From the NCBI RefSeq assembly GCF_029087225.1, contig NZ_JARFJD010000005.1, forward strand, positions 62,001-126,000: a stretch of DNA of 64,000 nt, given 5' to 3'. This document shows positions 46,543 through 54,860 of the stretch, piece by piece. The notes under the pieces are model-generated. The model was not told the DNA's origin. It did not search any database and was given only the letters and a program-made list of their open reading frames with translations. Every line of letters starts with the position of its first letter. Positions within the stretch are counted from its first letter, which is position 1. This DNA is from Limnobacter olei (GTDB lineage: Bacteria; Pseudomonadota; Gammaproteobacteria; Burkholderiales; Burkholderiaceae_B). Made by a program: the position numbers and the translations under genes.

Positions 46543-46658
46543 TTATGCCACCCCAGTTTTTCTAGAAGGTAGGCAAGGTACTGCGTAGGTATAGCGCACC
46601 AAATCGGCAACACCGCGCCTATGCAAAAAGCCAAAATCACGCCATCAATTACACTCAT
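46539..46658 (-). CDS. 39-residue membrane peptide between HTH and MobV genes
   Basis: MSVIDGVILAFCIGAVLPIW... 39 residues, one membrane helix (about 5-22) and a short amphipathic tail. Start overlaps the end of the upstream winged-helix gene by 14 bp and stop overlaps the MobV start by 4 bp, so all three would be translated as a unit; this coupling is the main support. Not recognised. Confidence 0.55.
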   Translation of the reverse strand: MSVIDGVILAFCIGAVLPIWCAIPTQYLAYLLEKLGWHK

Positions 46659-46956
46659 GATTTACCCCGCTTTCCAGCACATACAATCCGATGTTGTGGA
46701 GTTCGCCCGATTCGGTCAGTACATTGACCCAAAGGGTTTTGATCTTTTCACCAAGGTCGCGGAGTTCTTTGATTCGAGCCGGTGGAAAGTAAACATCAAG
46801 ATAACGCATGGCCTCAAACGTAGAGATGGCCCAGCCGCGCTTGAAGGCCGCCATAAGCCGCCGTCTTTGCGTTGCGCTGTCATTACCCTTAAACTGATCC
46901 CGGATTGCTTCAAGGGCCGCTTTCTTCTCGGGGGAAGTGGCTTTTTCTTTTTTCAT
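46645..46956 (-). CDS. Helix-turn-helix (winged-helix-like) island protein
   Basis: 103 residues. RRRLMAAFKRGWAISTFEAMRYLDVYFPPARIKELRDLG fits the helix-turn-helix domain family (PF14090-like) found on phages, plasmids and islands. Probably DNA-binding, with a role in island regulation or mobilisation. Follows the AlpA-like gene by 12 bp. Confidence 0.7.
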   Translation of the reverse strand: MKKEKATSPEKKAALEAIRDQFKGNDSATQRRRLMAAFKRGWAISTFEAMRYLDVYFPPARIKELRDLGEKIKTLWVNVLTESGELHNIGLYVLESGVNHECN

Positions 46957-46968
46957 GATCCGCCCTCC

Positions 46969-47181
46969 TTATTTCTCTGCCTGCGCTTTGAGAAAAGCGT
47001 CAATGGCGTTGATATCGAAAAGCGTGACTTTCTCCCCGGCCTTCAATGGTTTGGGAAAGCCTTTGCGGGTTTTAACCCACTGCCACAGGGTTGATCTAGC
47101 AATTTGAAAGTGGGCACAAGCCGCCTTGGCTCGTGCGTACTGGGGTTTTGCTGGGTTAGCTGCTGTTTCATTTTGTTTCAT
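46969..47181 (-). CDS. AlpA-like regulator/excisionase
   Basis: 70 residues. HTH of the AlpA/MerR-like type (HFQIARSTLWQWVKTRKGFPKPLK), the usual partner of P4-type integrases. It may activate excision or regulate the operon. The start codon lies inside one arm of a 10-bp inverted repeat (47177-47216). Confidence 0.8.
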   Translation of the reverse strand: MKQNETAANPAKPQYARAKAACAHFQIARSTLWQWVKTRKGFPKPLKAGEKVTLFDINAIDAFLKAQAEK

Positions 47182-47216
47182 ACCGTTCCTTTCAATGTGA
47201 GTGGGTACGGTATGAA
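47177..47216. promoter_or_regulatory. Inverted repeat over the alpA-like start
   Basis: TTCATACCGT / ACGGTATGAA, perfect 10-bp arms 20 bp apart. The left arm includes the alpA-like start codon and ribosome region, so binding there could silence the gene. Candidate operator, perhaps for AlpA itself. Confidence 0.5.
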
Positions 47217-47275
47217 CTTTAAAAAGCCAGCCAAAAATTTAATAGATGAAATATTTGAGAGGTTTTTACGAAAAC

Positions 47276-48286
47276 CTACCCCCCTGTTCTGGGACGACCG
47301 CCGCTCTTGTTCCAATTTACGACTGTAGCAATTGCGTCTTTCGATGCAACTGTAAGTTCTGGATATCTCTCGTTTAAAAAAGAAATTACTCGTTGCTTGG
47401 GCGTCTTACCTGTAGTGTTTTTTGCATGTTCCCAAGCGGTGACTGCAATATGTAACAACTCTGGGTAATGCTCACTGTCAGCGTCAAAATAAGGGGCTGT
47501 GTCAGCAGACTCGCCCTCCGGTAACAATTGATACTTACGTGCCCAGTCAACCCATTCAATTTCAAAACCTCGCTTTTCTGCCCAACGCACGAAATAAACC
47601 GGGCTCTGTCTTTGAGAAGGGTCGTGATCGCCGCTGTCCCACTTCCGCTTTAAAATGCCCAACATGGTCGCCCGCAACGATAAAACCTTAGTTTTGAATT
47701 GCGAAGTCTCATCGTTGGCCCAAAGTTCTACCTCAGCCAATCTTCTTTGCAACTCATCAATATCTGATTGGGTACTTCCATCTTCTCTAGCCTTCCGAAT
47801 CATTCCCTTTAATTCGCTAGAACTGTACTTAAAATCGTCCTCTACGGGATAGTCATACAGGTCTGACTTGTCGCTGAAGCAAGTCGCATGTTTGATTCTT
47901 GGCTCCTTTACTTCTGCGCCCATAAAGTTTTCATAACTCCAATCTAGGATTGCAGCATCGGGATCAATACCTGCCAGTATCTGTAATGCCTCGGTGGGAA
48001 CCCACGTTTCAAGCTCCAACAAATTTGAGAGTTGCGAGTACATAAATGGGTTTTTATGCTGGCCCGCAACACTCTGCAAAGCAACATGTAAGCTAACGTT
48101 CATTGAAAGGTCTCGGTACTCGATTTCACGATTCACAAAGCGATTCAGCTCAGCCTTTTCATCGGGAGATAGTTCAAAACTTAAATCTGGCTTCTCCGAG
48201 TATTTCTTTTCAGAAAGTTCCTTGATCTCCTTCAGGCAACTATTGAAGCGGAAAACATCCCTACCGAATTGCATGACCTTCCCCAA
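47276..48286 (-). CDS. Large island protein of unknown function
   Basis: 336 residues, acidic and helical, no signal or membrane segment. A middle block (LLELETWVPTEALQILAGIDPDAAILDW) is of a kind often seen in uncharacterised proteins on integrative islands. The C-terminus ends in a short Gly/Arg tail. No catalytic motif could be identified. ATG 48286. Cytoplasmic; role unknown (regulation, defence or DNA processing all possible). Confidence 0.6.
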   Translation of the reverse strand: MGKVMQFGRDVFRFNSCLKEIKELSEKKYSEKPDLSFELSPDEKAELNRFVNREIEYRDLSMNVSLHVALQSVAGQHKNPFMYSQLSNLLELETWVPTEALQILAGIDPDAAILDWSYENFMGAEVKEPRIKHATCFSDKSDLYDYPVEDDFKYSSSELKGMIRKAREDGSTQSDIDELQRRLAEVELWANDETSQFKTKVLSLRATMLGILKRKWDSGDHDPSQRQSPVYFVRWAEKRGFEIEWVDWARKYQLLPEGESADTAPYFDADSEHYPELLHIAVTAWEHAKNTTGKTPKQRVISFLNERYPELTVASKDAIATVVNWNKSGGRPRTGG

Positions 48287-48377
48287 AGATCCCCTTTATT
48301 AAGTTGCCAGCCCAATCCGTCAGGGAAAACGGGGTTTCGGGGATCAGCCTAGGGCTGGCGAAAACGTAAGTTTATGA

Positions 48378-49592
48378 TTAGGCTGTTTTGCTTTTAAAAG
48401 CCACCACATTGCCCTTTGTGCAGTTTTCCAGATAATCCCCCCAATGCTGCATCATCTTCGCGCGATCATCCAAGTAGGTCGCGTGGTTATAGGCTGCGCT
48501 CACTTGGTTGCGTTCTTGGTGGGCCAGTTGCAATTCGATGTGTGCATGACTAAAGCCCATCTCGTGCAGCATGGTTGAAGCGATACCCCTGAAGCCGTGG
48601 CCTGTCATCCGGCCTTTGTAGCCCATGCGTTCCAGCGCCTTCAAAATGGTGTTGTTGCTCATTGGCTTTGCATGATCCCGCTCACCGGGAAACAGCAAGG
48701 CAGAACGTCCAGAAACAATGTGCAAGGTTTGCAAAACATCAATTGCCTGAGATGACAAAGGCACAATGTGGGGCGTTTTCATTTTCATGCGCACCGCCGG
48801 AATGTTCCAGCGTGCGCCTTCAAAGTCGAACTCATCCCACCGCGCCCCAATTAACTCAGAAGTACGAACGAATGTTAGTGCCATCAATTTCATGGCAAGC
48901 CGGGTTACGGTTGCGCCTTGGTAAGCCTCGATATTGCGCATCAGTTCGGGCAATTCCTTTGCGTCCAGCCGTGCATAGTTCACTTTTGCCCGCGAAGCCA
49001 ACACATCAGCAGGCTTTATTTCAGTTGCTGGATTTCGCTTGGCCAATCCGTGGGCGATGCTGTACCTAAAAATCTGCCCGCTAGTTTGCAAAGCTCTTTT
49101 GGCAATGTCCAAAGCGCCACGCTCTGCAATTTCCTTCACCATTGCCACCAGTTCAGGCGCTTCAATCGCTGAAATGGGCCGCTTTCCGATAGCGGGGAAA
49201 ATATCGGCCTTTAACCGCCTGATTACGTCATCAGCATGGCGGGGGCTTTTTGCAATTCGCCACTGTTCCCACCACTGCATGGCTACGGATTGAAATGAAT
49301 TGTCTGCCGCCACCTGCTTTGCCAGCTTGGTGGCTTTGCGCTCTGCCATTGGGTCTGTACCAGCCCGGAGCACCTTGCGCGCTTCGCCCATCAGTTCACG
49401 CGCTTGCGCCAAGGAAACATCGCCATATGAACCCAAGGCCATCACTTTTTCTTTGCCATCAACCCTGTATTTCCACCGCCATAGTTTTGAACCCGAAACC
49501 GTAACCAAAAGGTAAAGCCCTTTTTCATCACTCAGTTTAATGGGGCGTGCACCCGGCTTGGCTTTCTTGATGGCTTGGTCGGTCAAGGGCAT
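48378..49592 (-). CDS. int: P4-type tyrosine integrase
   Basis: 404 residues from ATG 49592 with TGGAG upstream; a longer frame from 49655 would run across the arm-site repeats and is unlikely. DUF4102-type N-terminus (LTDQAIKKAKPGARPIKLSDEKGLYLLV). Catalytic set visible: Arg243 (RTSELIGARW), His332 and Arg335 (GHGFRGIAS), and probably Tyr368 (AAYNHATY). It recombines element and tRNA-Ser attachment sites. Sits directly beside the tRNA, as usual. Confidence 0.92.
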   Translation of the reverse strand: MPLTDQAIKKAKPGARPIKLSDEKGLYLLVTVSGSKLWRWKYRVDGKEKVMALGSYGDVSLAQARELMGEARKVLRAGTDPMAERKATKLAKQVAADNSFQSVAMQWWEQWRIAKSPRHADDVIRRLKADIFPAIGKRPISAIEAPELVAMVKEIAERGALDIAKRALQTSGQIFRYSIAHGLAKRNPATEIKPADVLASRAKVNYARLDAKELPELMRNIEAYQGATVTRLAMKLMALTFVRTSELIGARWDEFDFEGARWNIPAVRMKMKTPHIVPLSSQAIDVLQTLHIVSGRSALLFPGERDHAKPMSNNTILKALERMGYKGRMTGHGFRGIASTMLHEMGFSHAHIELQLAHQERNQVSAAYNHATYLDDRAKMMQHWGDYLENCTKGNVVAFKSKTA

Positions 49593-49623
49593 GTAAAACT
49601 CCAGATTCGGCAGCTTTTGAGTA

Positions 49624-49666
49624 ATACCCCCAAAATCTTTCACCGATGCCCCCAAAGATACCCCCT
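49624..49666. other. Right integrase arm-site repeats
   Basis: ATACCCCCA (49624), ATGCCCCCA (49646) and ATACCCCCT (49658), the last two 12 bp apart as in the left cluster. They lie just upstream of the integrase start, and all are in the same orientation as the left ones. Confidence 0.6.
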
Positions 49667-49712
49667 AGTCTGCATGGCTTGCAATACCTCACATTGGACG
49701 ATAAAAAACAAA

Positions 49713-49745
49713 AAAGCCCCTAAGCACTGAGGCTTTTGGGGCTTT
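49713..49745 (-). terminator. Rho-independent terminator between tRNA-Ser and integrase
   Basis: AAAGCCCC / GGGGCTTT stem with an inner AAGC/GCTT pair, T-rich on the minus strand. It ends transcripts coming from tRNA-Ser and keeps the integrase gene separate. Confidence 0.75.
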
Positions 49746-49780
49746 CATGGGTCTATGTCGGATAAACATAAACTAATTAT

Positions 49781-49871
49781 TGGCGGAGAGAGGGGGATTC
49801 GAACCCCCGATAGGCTATTAACCTATACACGCTTTCCAGGCGTGCGACTTAAACCACTCATCCATCTCTCC
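49781..49871 (-). tRNA. tRNA-Ser(GGA)
   Basis: 91 nt including the encoded CCA. Acceptor GGAGAGA/TCTCTCC with G discriminator, long variable arm typical of serine tRNA, T-loop GGTTCGAATCC, and the anticodon loop CTGGAAA giving anticodon GGA. Its 3' end is the integration site of the island. Confidence 0.95.
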
Positions 49872-49931
49872 GCGGTAAGCGCGAGAGTATAGCAAAGAAT
49901 CGCCTTGGGTATCCAGTGCATTCTCTCGGCA

Positions 49932-51986
49932 TCACACTTTTCCTTCCGATTCGGGCAGCCGCAACACACGCATTACAGCGGGTGCTTCGTCTTTGCGCCC
50001 ACCCAACAGAGAGGCAACCACCATGGCCAATGCGCTTAAAGGAATGGTAAACACACCACTGGCCACGCCGCTCAAACCCCCAATTTGCACAGCATCCAGA
50101 TTAAACAAAGCCATGAACGATGAATTGGTCAACGCAAGGCAAAGACTTGAACTGAGAAACCCGGTGCCCATGGCCCACAAGGCCCCACGGCGTGTGGCAC
50201 CGCTCCAGAAAATACCGGCGACAAGTGGCACAAACAGGCTTGAGGCTGCCAAAGCAAATGCAGAGCCCACCAAGACCACAATATTGCCTGGCTGCAAACT
50301 GGTGATCCAGGCAGCCATCAACGCTGCGCTCAATAGCGCAATTTTCGACATGGTCACCCTGCGCTGTGCAGTGGCCTCGGGGTCGAGCACCCGGTAATAC
50401 AGGTCATGCGACAAACTGCCTGCAATCGCCAGCAACAGGCCATCGGCGGTCGACAAGGCGGCAGCAAGGCCACCTGCGGCAATCAAACCTGAAAGAAAAA
50501 ACGGCATGCCCGCAATTTCTGGCGTAATCAACACCAAAATGTCGGGGCTCAAACCAATTTCGGCAAACTGAACCACTCCATCCTGATTCACATCTTGCAA
50601 AGTCGCCAAACCGGGCATGACACGAGACCACGCAGCAACCCAATTCGGCACATCGCTATAACTTAACCCCACCAGGTTTTCATAAACCACTACCTTGGCC
50701 AACAAGCTCAACCAAGGTGAAACCAGATACACACCCAAAATACACGCCAAGGCGAATACAACGGACCACCGCGTTTGCGATGCATTCGGGGTGGTAAAAA
50801 ACCTGACAATCAGGTGTGGCAACGCAACCGTGCCGCACATCAATGTGAATGCCACAGCCAAAAAACTCAGCATGGCTTTGTTGTTGGATAACCCGGAGTC
50901 ATCTTGCACCGAACCAAAGTGCGGCACGCTGGCTTTCACCTTGTCCAGGTAACGCTGCTTTTCCTGGCTCCATTTGCGCTTGGCATCTTGAGGGTCTTTA
51001 GGGTAGCTGGTCAGCACCCGCTCGGCTGCTTTGATTTCTTGAAACGTCGAGCCATCGTAACGGGCCAGCTCCAGGTTTTTGCGGCGTGCTTCATACCCTT
51101 CCGCCCAAGATGATGGCAAGGTATCTATCAGCAACTGATAACGATCCGCCTCCCGCAGGTAAACATTGCGCACCTCTGCTTCAGCGGGGTCTGCAAAAAA
51201 CTTGCGTTCCTGTGCGCGCACATACTCAGGAAAATTGGTAGGGCCGCCATCCACAAAGCGCTCGCCGGAGCCCTTGCCGGTAAACCCCATCAATGCGCCT
51301 ACACTGATAAGAATCGCCAAAATCATCACGATATATTGCGCAACCGCAGTCCAGGTTACGGCCCGCATGCCCCCCAAAAATGAGCACACCAAAATACCTG
51401 CAAGCCCAAAGAAAACACCGATACCAAATTCGACACCGGCAAAGCGAGAGGTGATCAAACCCACGGCATAAATTTGAGCGATCACATAAACAAAAGAAAT
51501 ACTGACTGTGATGAACACGCAGATCAGTCTGACTGCCTTTCCTTTGTCTGCACCTGCGTATCGGGCGGCCAGGAAATCACCCACCGAGTAGAAATCGAAC
51601 TTCCGTAAATAGGGCGCAATCAACAGGGCGATCAGCACAAAACCGCCTGTCCACCCGACCAGCAAAGCCAGCGCCTCAAAGCCGCTGTAGAACAGCGTGC
51701 CAGCGACGCCAAGAAATGACGCTGCACTCATCCAGTCTGCCGCTGTGGCCATGCCGTTGTACACGGCAGGCACGGTACGCGAGGCCACAAAGTACTCGTG
51801 CATATCCGAGGTGCGGCTGAGCAGACCAATAACGGCGTAAGCGCCCAAGGTAATAAAAATGAAAAAGTAACCTATCCATTGTCGCCCAACGCCGTAGTCC
51901 TCCATGATTGCCGCAGTGGCAATACAAACCATGAAAGCAAAGGTGAGCACCGAGAAAAACCGGGTTAGGCTGAGTGTAAAACTCAT
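49932..51986 (-). CDS. Sodium:solute symporter (VC_2705/ActP-like)
   Basis: 684 residues, about 13 membrane helices of the SSS family, with a soluble, coiled-coil-like insert of about 130 residues in the middle (around 250-380), a mark of the VC_2705 subgroup. Some relatives import acetate or other short organic acids, which suits the adjacent acs gene, but a terminator separates the two, so they are not one simple operon. Next to the island's tRNA. Confidence 0.85.
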   Translation of the reverse strand: MSFTLSLTRFFSVLTFAFMVCIATAAIMEDYGVGRQWIGYFFIFITLGAYAVIGLLSRTSDMHEYFVASRTVPAVYNGMATAADWMSAASFLGVAGTLFYSGFEALALLVGWTGGFVLIALLIAPYLRKFDFYSVGDFLAARYAGADKGKAVRLICVFITVSISFVYVIAQIYAVGLITSRFAGVEFGIGVFFGLAGILVCSFLGGMRAVTWTAVAQYIVMILAILISVGALMGFTGKGSGERFVDGGPTNFPEYVRAQERKFFADPAEAEVRNVYLREADRYQLLIDTLPSSWAEGYEARRKNLELARYDGSTFQEIKAAERVLTSYPKDPQDAKRKWSQEKQRYLDKVKASVPHFGSVQDDSGLSNNKAMLSFLAVAFTLMCGTVALPHLIVRFFTTPNASQTRWSVVFALACILGVYLVSPWLSLLAKVVVYENLVGLSYSDVPNWVAAWSRVMPGLATLQDVNQDGVVQFAEIGLSPDILVLITPEIAGMPFFLSGLIAAGGLAAALSTADGLLLAIAGSLSHDLYYRVLDPEATAQRRVTMSKIALLSAALMAAWITSLQPGNIVVLVGSAFALAASSLFVPLVAGIFWSGATRRGALWAMGTGFLSSSLCLALTNSSFMALFNLDAVQIGGLSGVASGVFTIPLSALAMVVASLLGGRKDEAPAVMRVLRLPESEGKV

Positions 51987-52023
51987 GAAGTTACTCCCGG
52001 TGACTTGATTCTTTCAAACAAAA

Positions 52024-52054
52024 AAAACCAGTCCACCGAAGTGGAACTGGTTTT
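52024..52054 (-). terminator. Rho-independent terminator after acs
   Basis: AAAACCAGT-CCAC-CGAA-GTGG-A-ACTGGTTTT with one bulged base; a T run of eight follows on the minus strand. Ends the acs transcript upstream of the symporter gene. Confidence 0.8.
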
Positions 52055-52098
52055 CAGAACTGCGAGATATTCCCTGTTCAAGGAAGGGGCCGGTTCAA

Positions 52099-54081
52099 TT
52101 AAAGCGGCTTGCCCAATTGATCCAGAATGGCCGGATTCTCCAGGGTTGAAGTGTCCTGTGTAATTTGCTCGCCCTTGGCCAGGCTGCGCAAAAGCCGACG
52201 CATAATTTTTCCTGAACGTGTTTTCGGCAAGTTGTCACCAAAACGAATTTCCTTGGGCTTGGCAATCGGGCCAATGTCCTTGCCCACCCAGTTACGCAGG
52301 TCCATGGCCAGTTTCTGTCCGGCTTCACCTGTGGGGCGATCGCCCTTCAACACCACGAAGGCCACAATCGCTTCACCGGTCAATTCATCGGGGCGCCCCA
52401 CCACCGCCGCCTCGGCCACCAATTCGTTGGCCACCAGAGAGCTTTCAATTTCCATGGTGCCCATGCGGTGTCCTGAGACGTTCAACACATCATCAATGCG
52501 ACCCATGATGGTGAAATTACCGCTCTCCTTGTCGCGCACCGCGCCGTCACCGGCAAGATACAATTTGCCGCCCAATTCTTCAGGGAAGTAGCTTTTCTTG
52601 AAGCGCTCGGGGTCGCCCCAAATGGTGCGAATCATCGATGGCCATGGGCGCTTCACCACCAAAATGCCACCCTGGCCATTCGGCAGGTCACCACCCACTT
52701 CATCCACCACCGCCGCCATAATGCCGGGCAGTGGCAATGTGCATGAACCGGGCACCAAGGGTGTAGCACCGGGCAGTGGCGTAATCATGTGGCCACCAGT
52801 TTCTGTTTGCCAGAAGGTGTCCACGATCGGGCACTTTTCGCCGCCCACATTCTTGTAGTACCACATCCAGGCTTCGGGGTTGATCGGCTCACCCACGGAG
52901 CCCATCAAACGAAGGCTCGACAGGTCGTAGCTCTTGGGGTGCACTTTCTCGTCGGCCTCGGACGCCTTGATCAAGGAGCGAATGGCAGTGGGTGCTGTGT
53001 AGAAAATAGTAGCACTGTGGCGCTGAATCATTTCCCAGAAACGGCCAGCGTTCGGGTAGGTGGGCACGCCTTCAAACACGATTTGCGTGGCGCCTACAGC
53101 CAATGGGCCATAAGTAATGTAGGTGTGGCCGGTAATCCAGCCAATATCAGCCGTACACCAAAACACATCATTGGGCTTGATGTCGAATGTCCACTTCATG
53201 GTGAGCATGGCCCACAACAAATAACCAGCTGAACTGTGCTGCACACCCTTGGGTTTACCTGTTGAGCCCGAGGTGTAGAGAATGAATAGCGGATGCTCGG
53301 AATCCACCATTTCAGGCGCACATACATCGCTTTGCTTGTCAGCCAACTCGTGCATGTAAATGTCGCGACCGGCCTGCATGCCTACGTCTGCACCGGTGCG
53401 CTTATACACAATGACATTCTTCACAGCATCGCAGCCACCCAGGCTCAGCGCTTCATCCACAATGCTTTTCAAAGGCAACTGTTTGCCACCACGCACTTGT
53501 TGATCAGCGGTGAACACAGCCACGGCACCAGTGTCCACGATGCGGTCTTGCAAAGCCTTGGCTGAGAAACCACCAAACACGACGGAATGCGTCGCACCGA
53601 TGCGCGCACAGGCTTGCATGGCCGCAACACCTTCCACACTCATGGGCATGTAAATTACTACACGGTCGCCCTTCTTTACACCCAGGCTTTTCAGTCCGTT
53701 TGCAATGCGGCTCACCTTGCCCAGCAATTCCTTGTAGGTCACCTTGGTCACTTCACCGCCATCGGCTTCGAAAATCAAGGCCACCTTGTCACCGAGACCC
53801 GCGTCCACGTTTTTGTCCAGGCAGTTGGCCGATACGTTCAATTCGCCGCCGGTGAACCATTTGTAGAATGGGGGGTTGGATTCGTCCAGTACCTGGTTGT
53901 AGGCCTTGCCAAACTGCAGATTCTCTTTGGCCAGGCGAGCCCAGAAACCTTCGAAATCGGTTTCAGCTTCCTTGCACAGGGCCTTGTATGCGTCCATGCC
54001 GCCAATTGCGGCGCTGCGCTGCCAGTCTGCACTGGGCTGAAACACACGCGTTTCGTGTGACACTGATTCGATTGATGACAT
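52099..54081 (-). CDS. acs: Acetyl-CoA synthetase
   Basis: 660 residues from ATG 54081 with GGAGGA upstream. AMP-binding P-loop [14 protein letters not shown], the A8 hinge ([16 protein letters not shown]) and the catalytic/acetylation Lys in [11 protein letters not shown] close to the C-terminus. Makes acetyl-CoA from acetate, ATP and CoA via acetyl-AMP in the cytoplasm. The conserved Lys suggests control by acetylation. Confidence 0.96.
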   Translation of the reverse strand: MSSIESVSHETRVFQPSADWQRSAAIGGMDAYKALCKEAETDFEGFWARLAKENLQFGKAYNQVLDESNPPFYKWFTGGELNVSANCLDKNVDAGLGDKVALIFEADGGEVTKVTYKELLGKVSRIANGLKSLGVKKGDRVVIYMPMSVEGVAAMQACARIGATHSVVFGGFSAKALQDRIVDTGAVAVFTADQQVRGGKQLPLKSIVDEALSLGGCDAVKNVIVYKRTGADVGMQAGRDIYMHELADKQSDVCAPEMVDSEHPLFILYTSGSTGKPKGVQHSSAGYLLWAMLTMKWTFDIKPNDVFWCTADIGWITGHTYITYGPLAVGATQIVFEGVPTYPNAGRFWEMIQRHSATIFYTAPTAIRSLIKASEADEKVHPKSYDLSSLRLMGSVGEPINPEAWMWYYKNVGGEKCPIVDTFWQTETGGHMITPLPGATPLVPGSCTLPLPGIMAAVVDEVGGDLPNGQGGILVVKRPWPSMIRTIWGDPERFKKSYFPEELGGKLYLAGDGAVRDKESGNFTIMGRIDDVLNVSGHRMGTMEIESSLVANELVAEAAVVGRPDELTGEAIVAFVVLKGDRPTGEAGQKLAMDLRNWVGKDIGPIAKPKEIRFGDNLPKTRSGKIMRRLLRSLAKGEQITQDTSTLENPAILDQLGKPL

Positions 54082-54284
54082 CCTGTCCTCCAAGGGTTAC
54101 TTAGTTTTCTATTAATTTAGTTTGCATAAACAATAGGCAAAAGCTCTTACTCTCACCTTACACCATGGCGCACCACAGCAATTCGCGTTCCAGCCCGGTG
54201 CAAGTAGCACCTGTGTAGCTTGGTTCTGCTATAGTTTCCGCCATCACCCCATTAACTATTGCTGCACTGCACACTTGTCACAAA

Positions 54285-54821
54285 ATGGAACAACAGAAAA
54301 AACTACCACCACCCCGATTGGCCCGTCTAATCTTCATGAGCCGTTGGCTTCAATTGCCGCTGTACCTTGGACTGATCGTCGCGCAAGGTGTTTATGTTTA
54401 CCACTTTCTGATTGAACTCTGGCACCTGGTTACCGGTGCCACCAATCACACACTGGATGAAGCTGGCATCATGTTGGTGGTTCTCGGCCTGATCGATGTG
54501 GTCATGATATCCAACCTTCTAATCATGGTGATTGTGGGCGGCTACGAGACATTTGTAAGCCGAATGCATCTGGAAAACCATCCCGATCAACCCGAATGGC
54601 TGGACCATGTAAACGCCTCTGTTTTGAAAGTGAAGCTGGCAATGGCGATCATCGGCATTTCCTCCATTCATCTGCTGAAAACATTCATCAATGCTGAACA
54701 GTACGATGAGAAAACCATCATTGCACAGGCGTCAATCCACATGATTTTCCTCGTATCTGCTGTGGCAATCGCATACTGCGATAAGCTGTTGAACGAGTCA
54801 GCCTCTCCCAAAAAACATTAA
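54285..54821 (+). CDS. YqhA/UPF0114 family membrane protein
   Basis: 178 residues with about four membrane helices. [18 protein letters not shown] and [20 protein letters not shown] are the family's strongest blocks. Function unknown. A TATAGT-type -10 lies upstream. It may be co-transcribed with the fumarase gene 39 bp downstream. Confidence 0.9.
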   Translation: MEQQKKLPPPRLARLIFMSRWLQLPLYLGLIVAQGVYVYHFLIELWHLVTGATNHTLDEAGIMLVVLGLIDVVMISNLLIMVIVGGYETFVSRMHLENHPDQPEWLDHVNASVLKVKLAMAIIGISSIHLLKTFINAEQYDEKTIIAQASIHMIFLVSAVAIAYCDKLLNESASPKKH

Positions 54822-54860
54822 AATAGCGGGCTAAGCACCCAATTTGATCAGGAGCAGTTC

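Larger units (their letters stand above)
43686..49784. mobile_element. Integrative mobilizable island at tRNA-Ser(GGA)
   Basis: About 6.1 kb. The right end is the 3' end of tRNA-Ser with a P4-type integrase beside it; the left end is placed near a degenerate copy of the tRNA 3' end (CTGGCGAGAGGG at 43686-43697 versus TGGCGGAGAGAGGG at the tRNA). The two are not identical, so the exact left edge is uncertain. Content: integrase, AlpA-like regulator, winged-helix-like protein, 39-residue membrane peptide, MobV relaxase and four unrecognised proteins. No conjugation genes, so transfer would need a helper. Confidence 0.8.

Noticed and set aside
47213-47329. 38-codon plus-strand frame starting within the inverted repeat
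   Set aside because: Weak ribosome site, runs into the 3' end of the convergent 336-residue gene, basic non-descript product; not enough support.
48378-49655. Longer integrase start at 49655
   Set aside because: The added residues run through the CCCCC repeats and have no ribosome site; ATG 49592 has TGGAG and begins the conserved N-terminus.
43795-49764. 9-bp inverted pair TATCCGACA / TGTCGGATA near both island ends
   Set aside because: Short enough to arise by chance and not at matching distances from the arm repeats.
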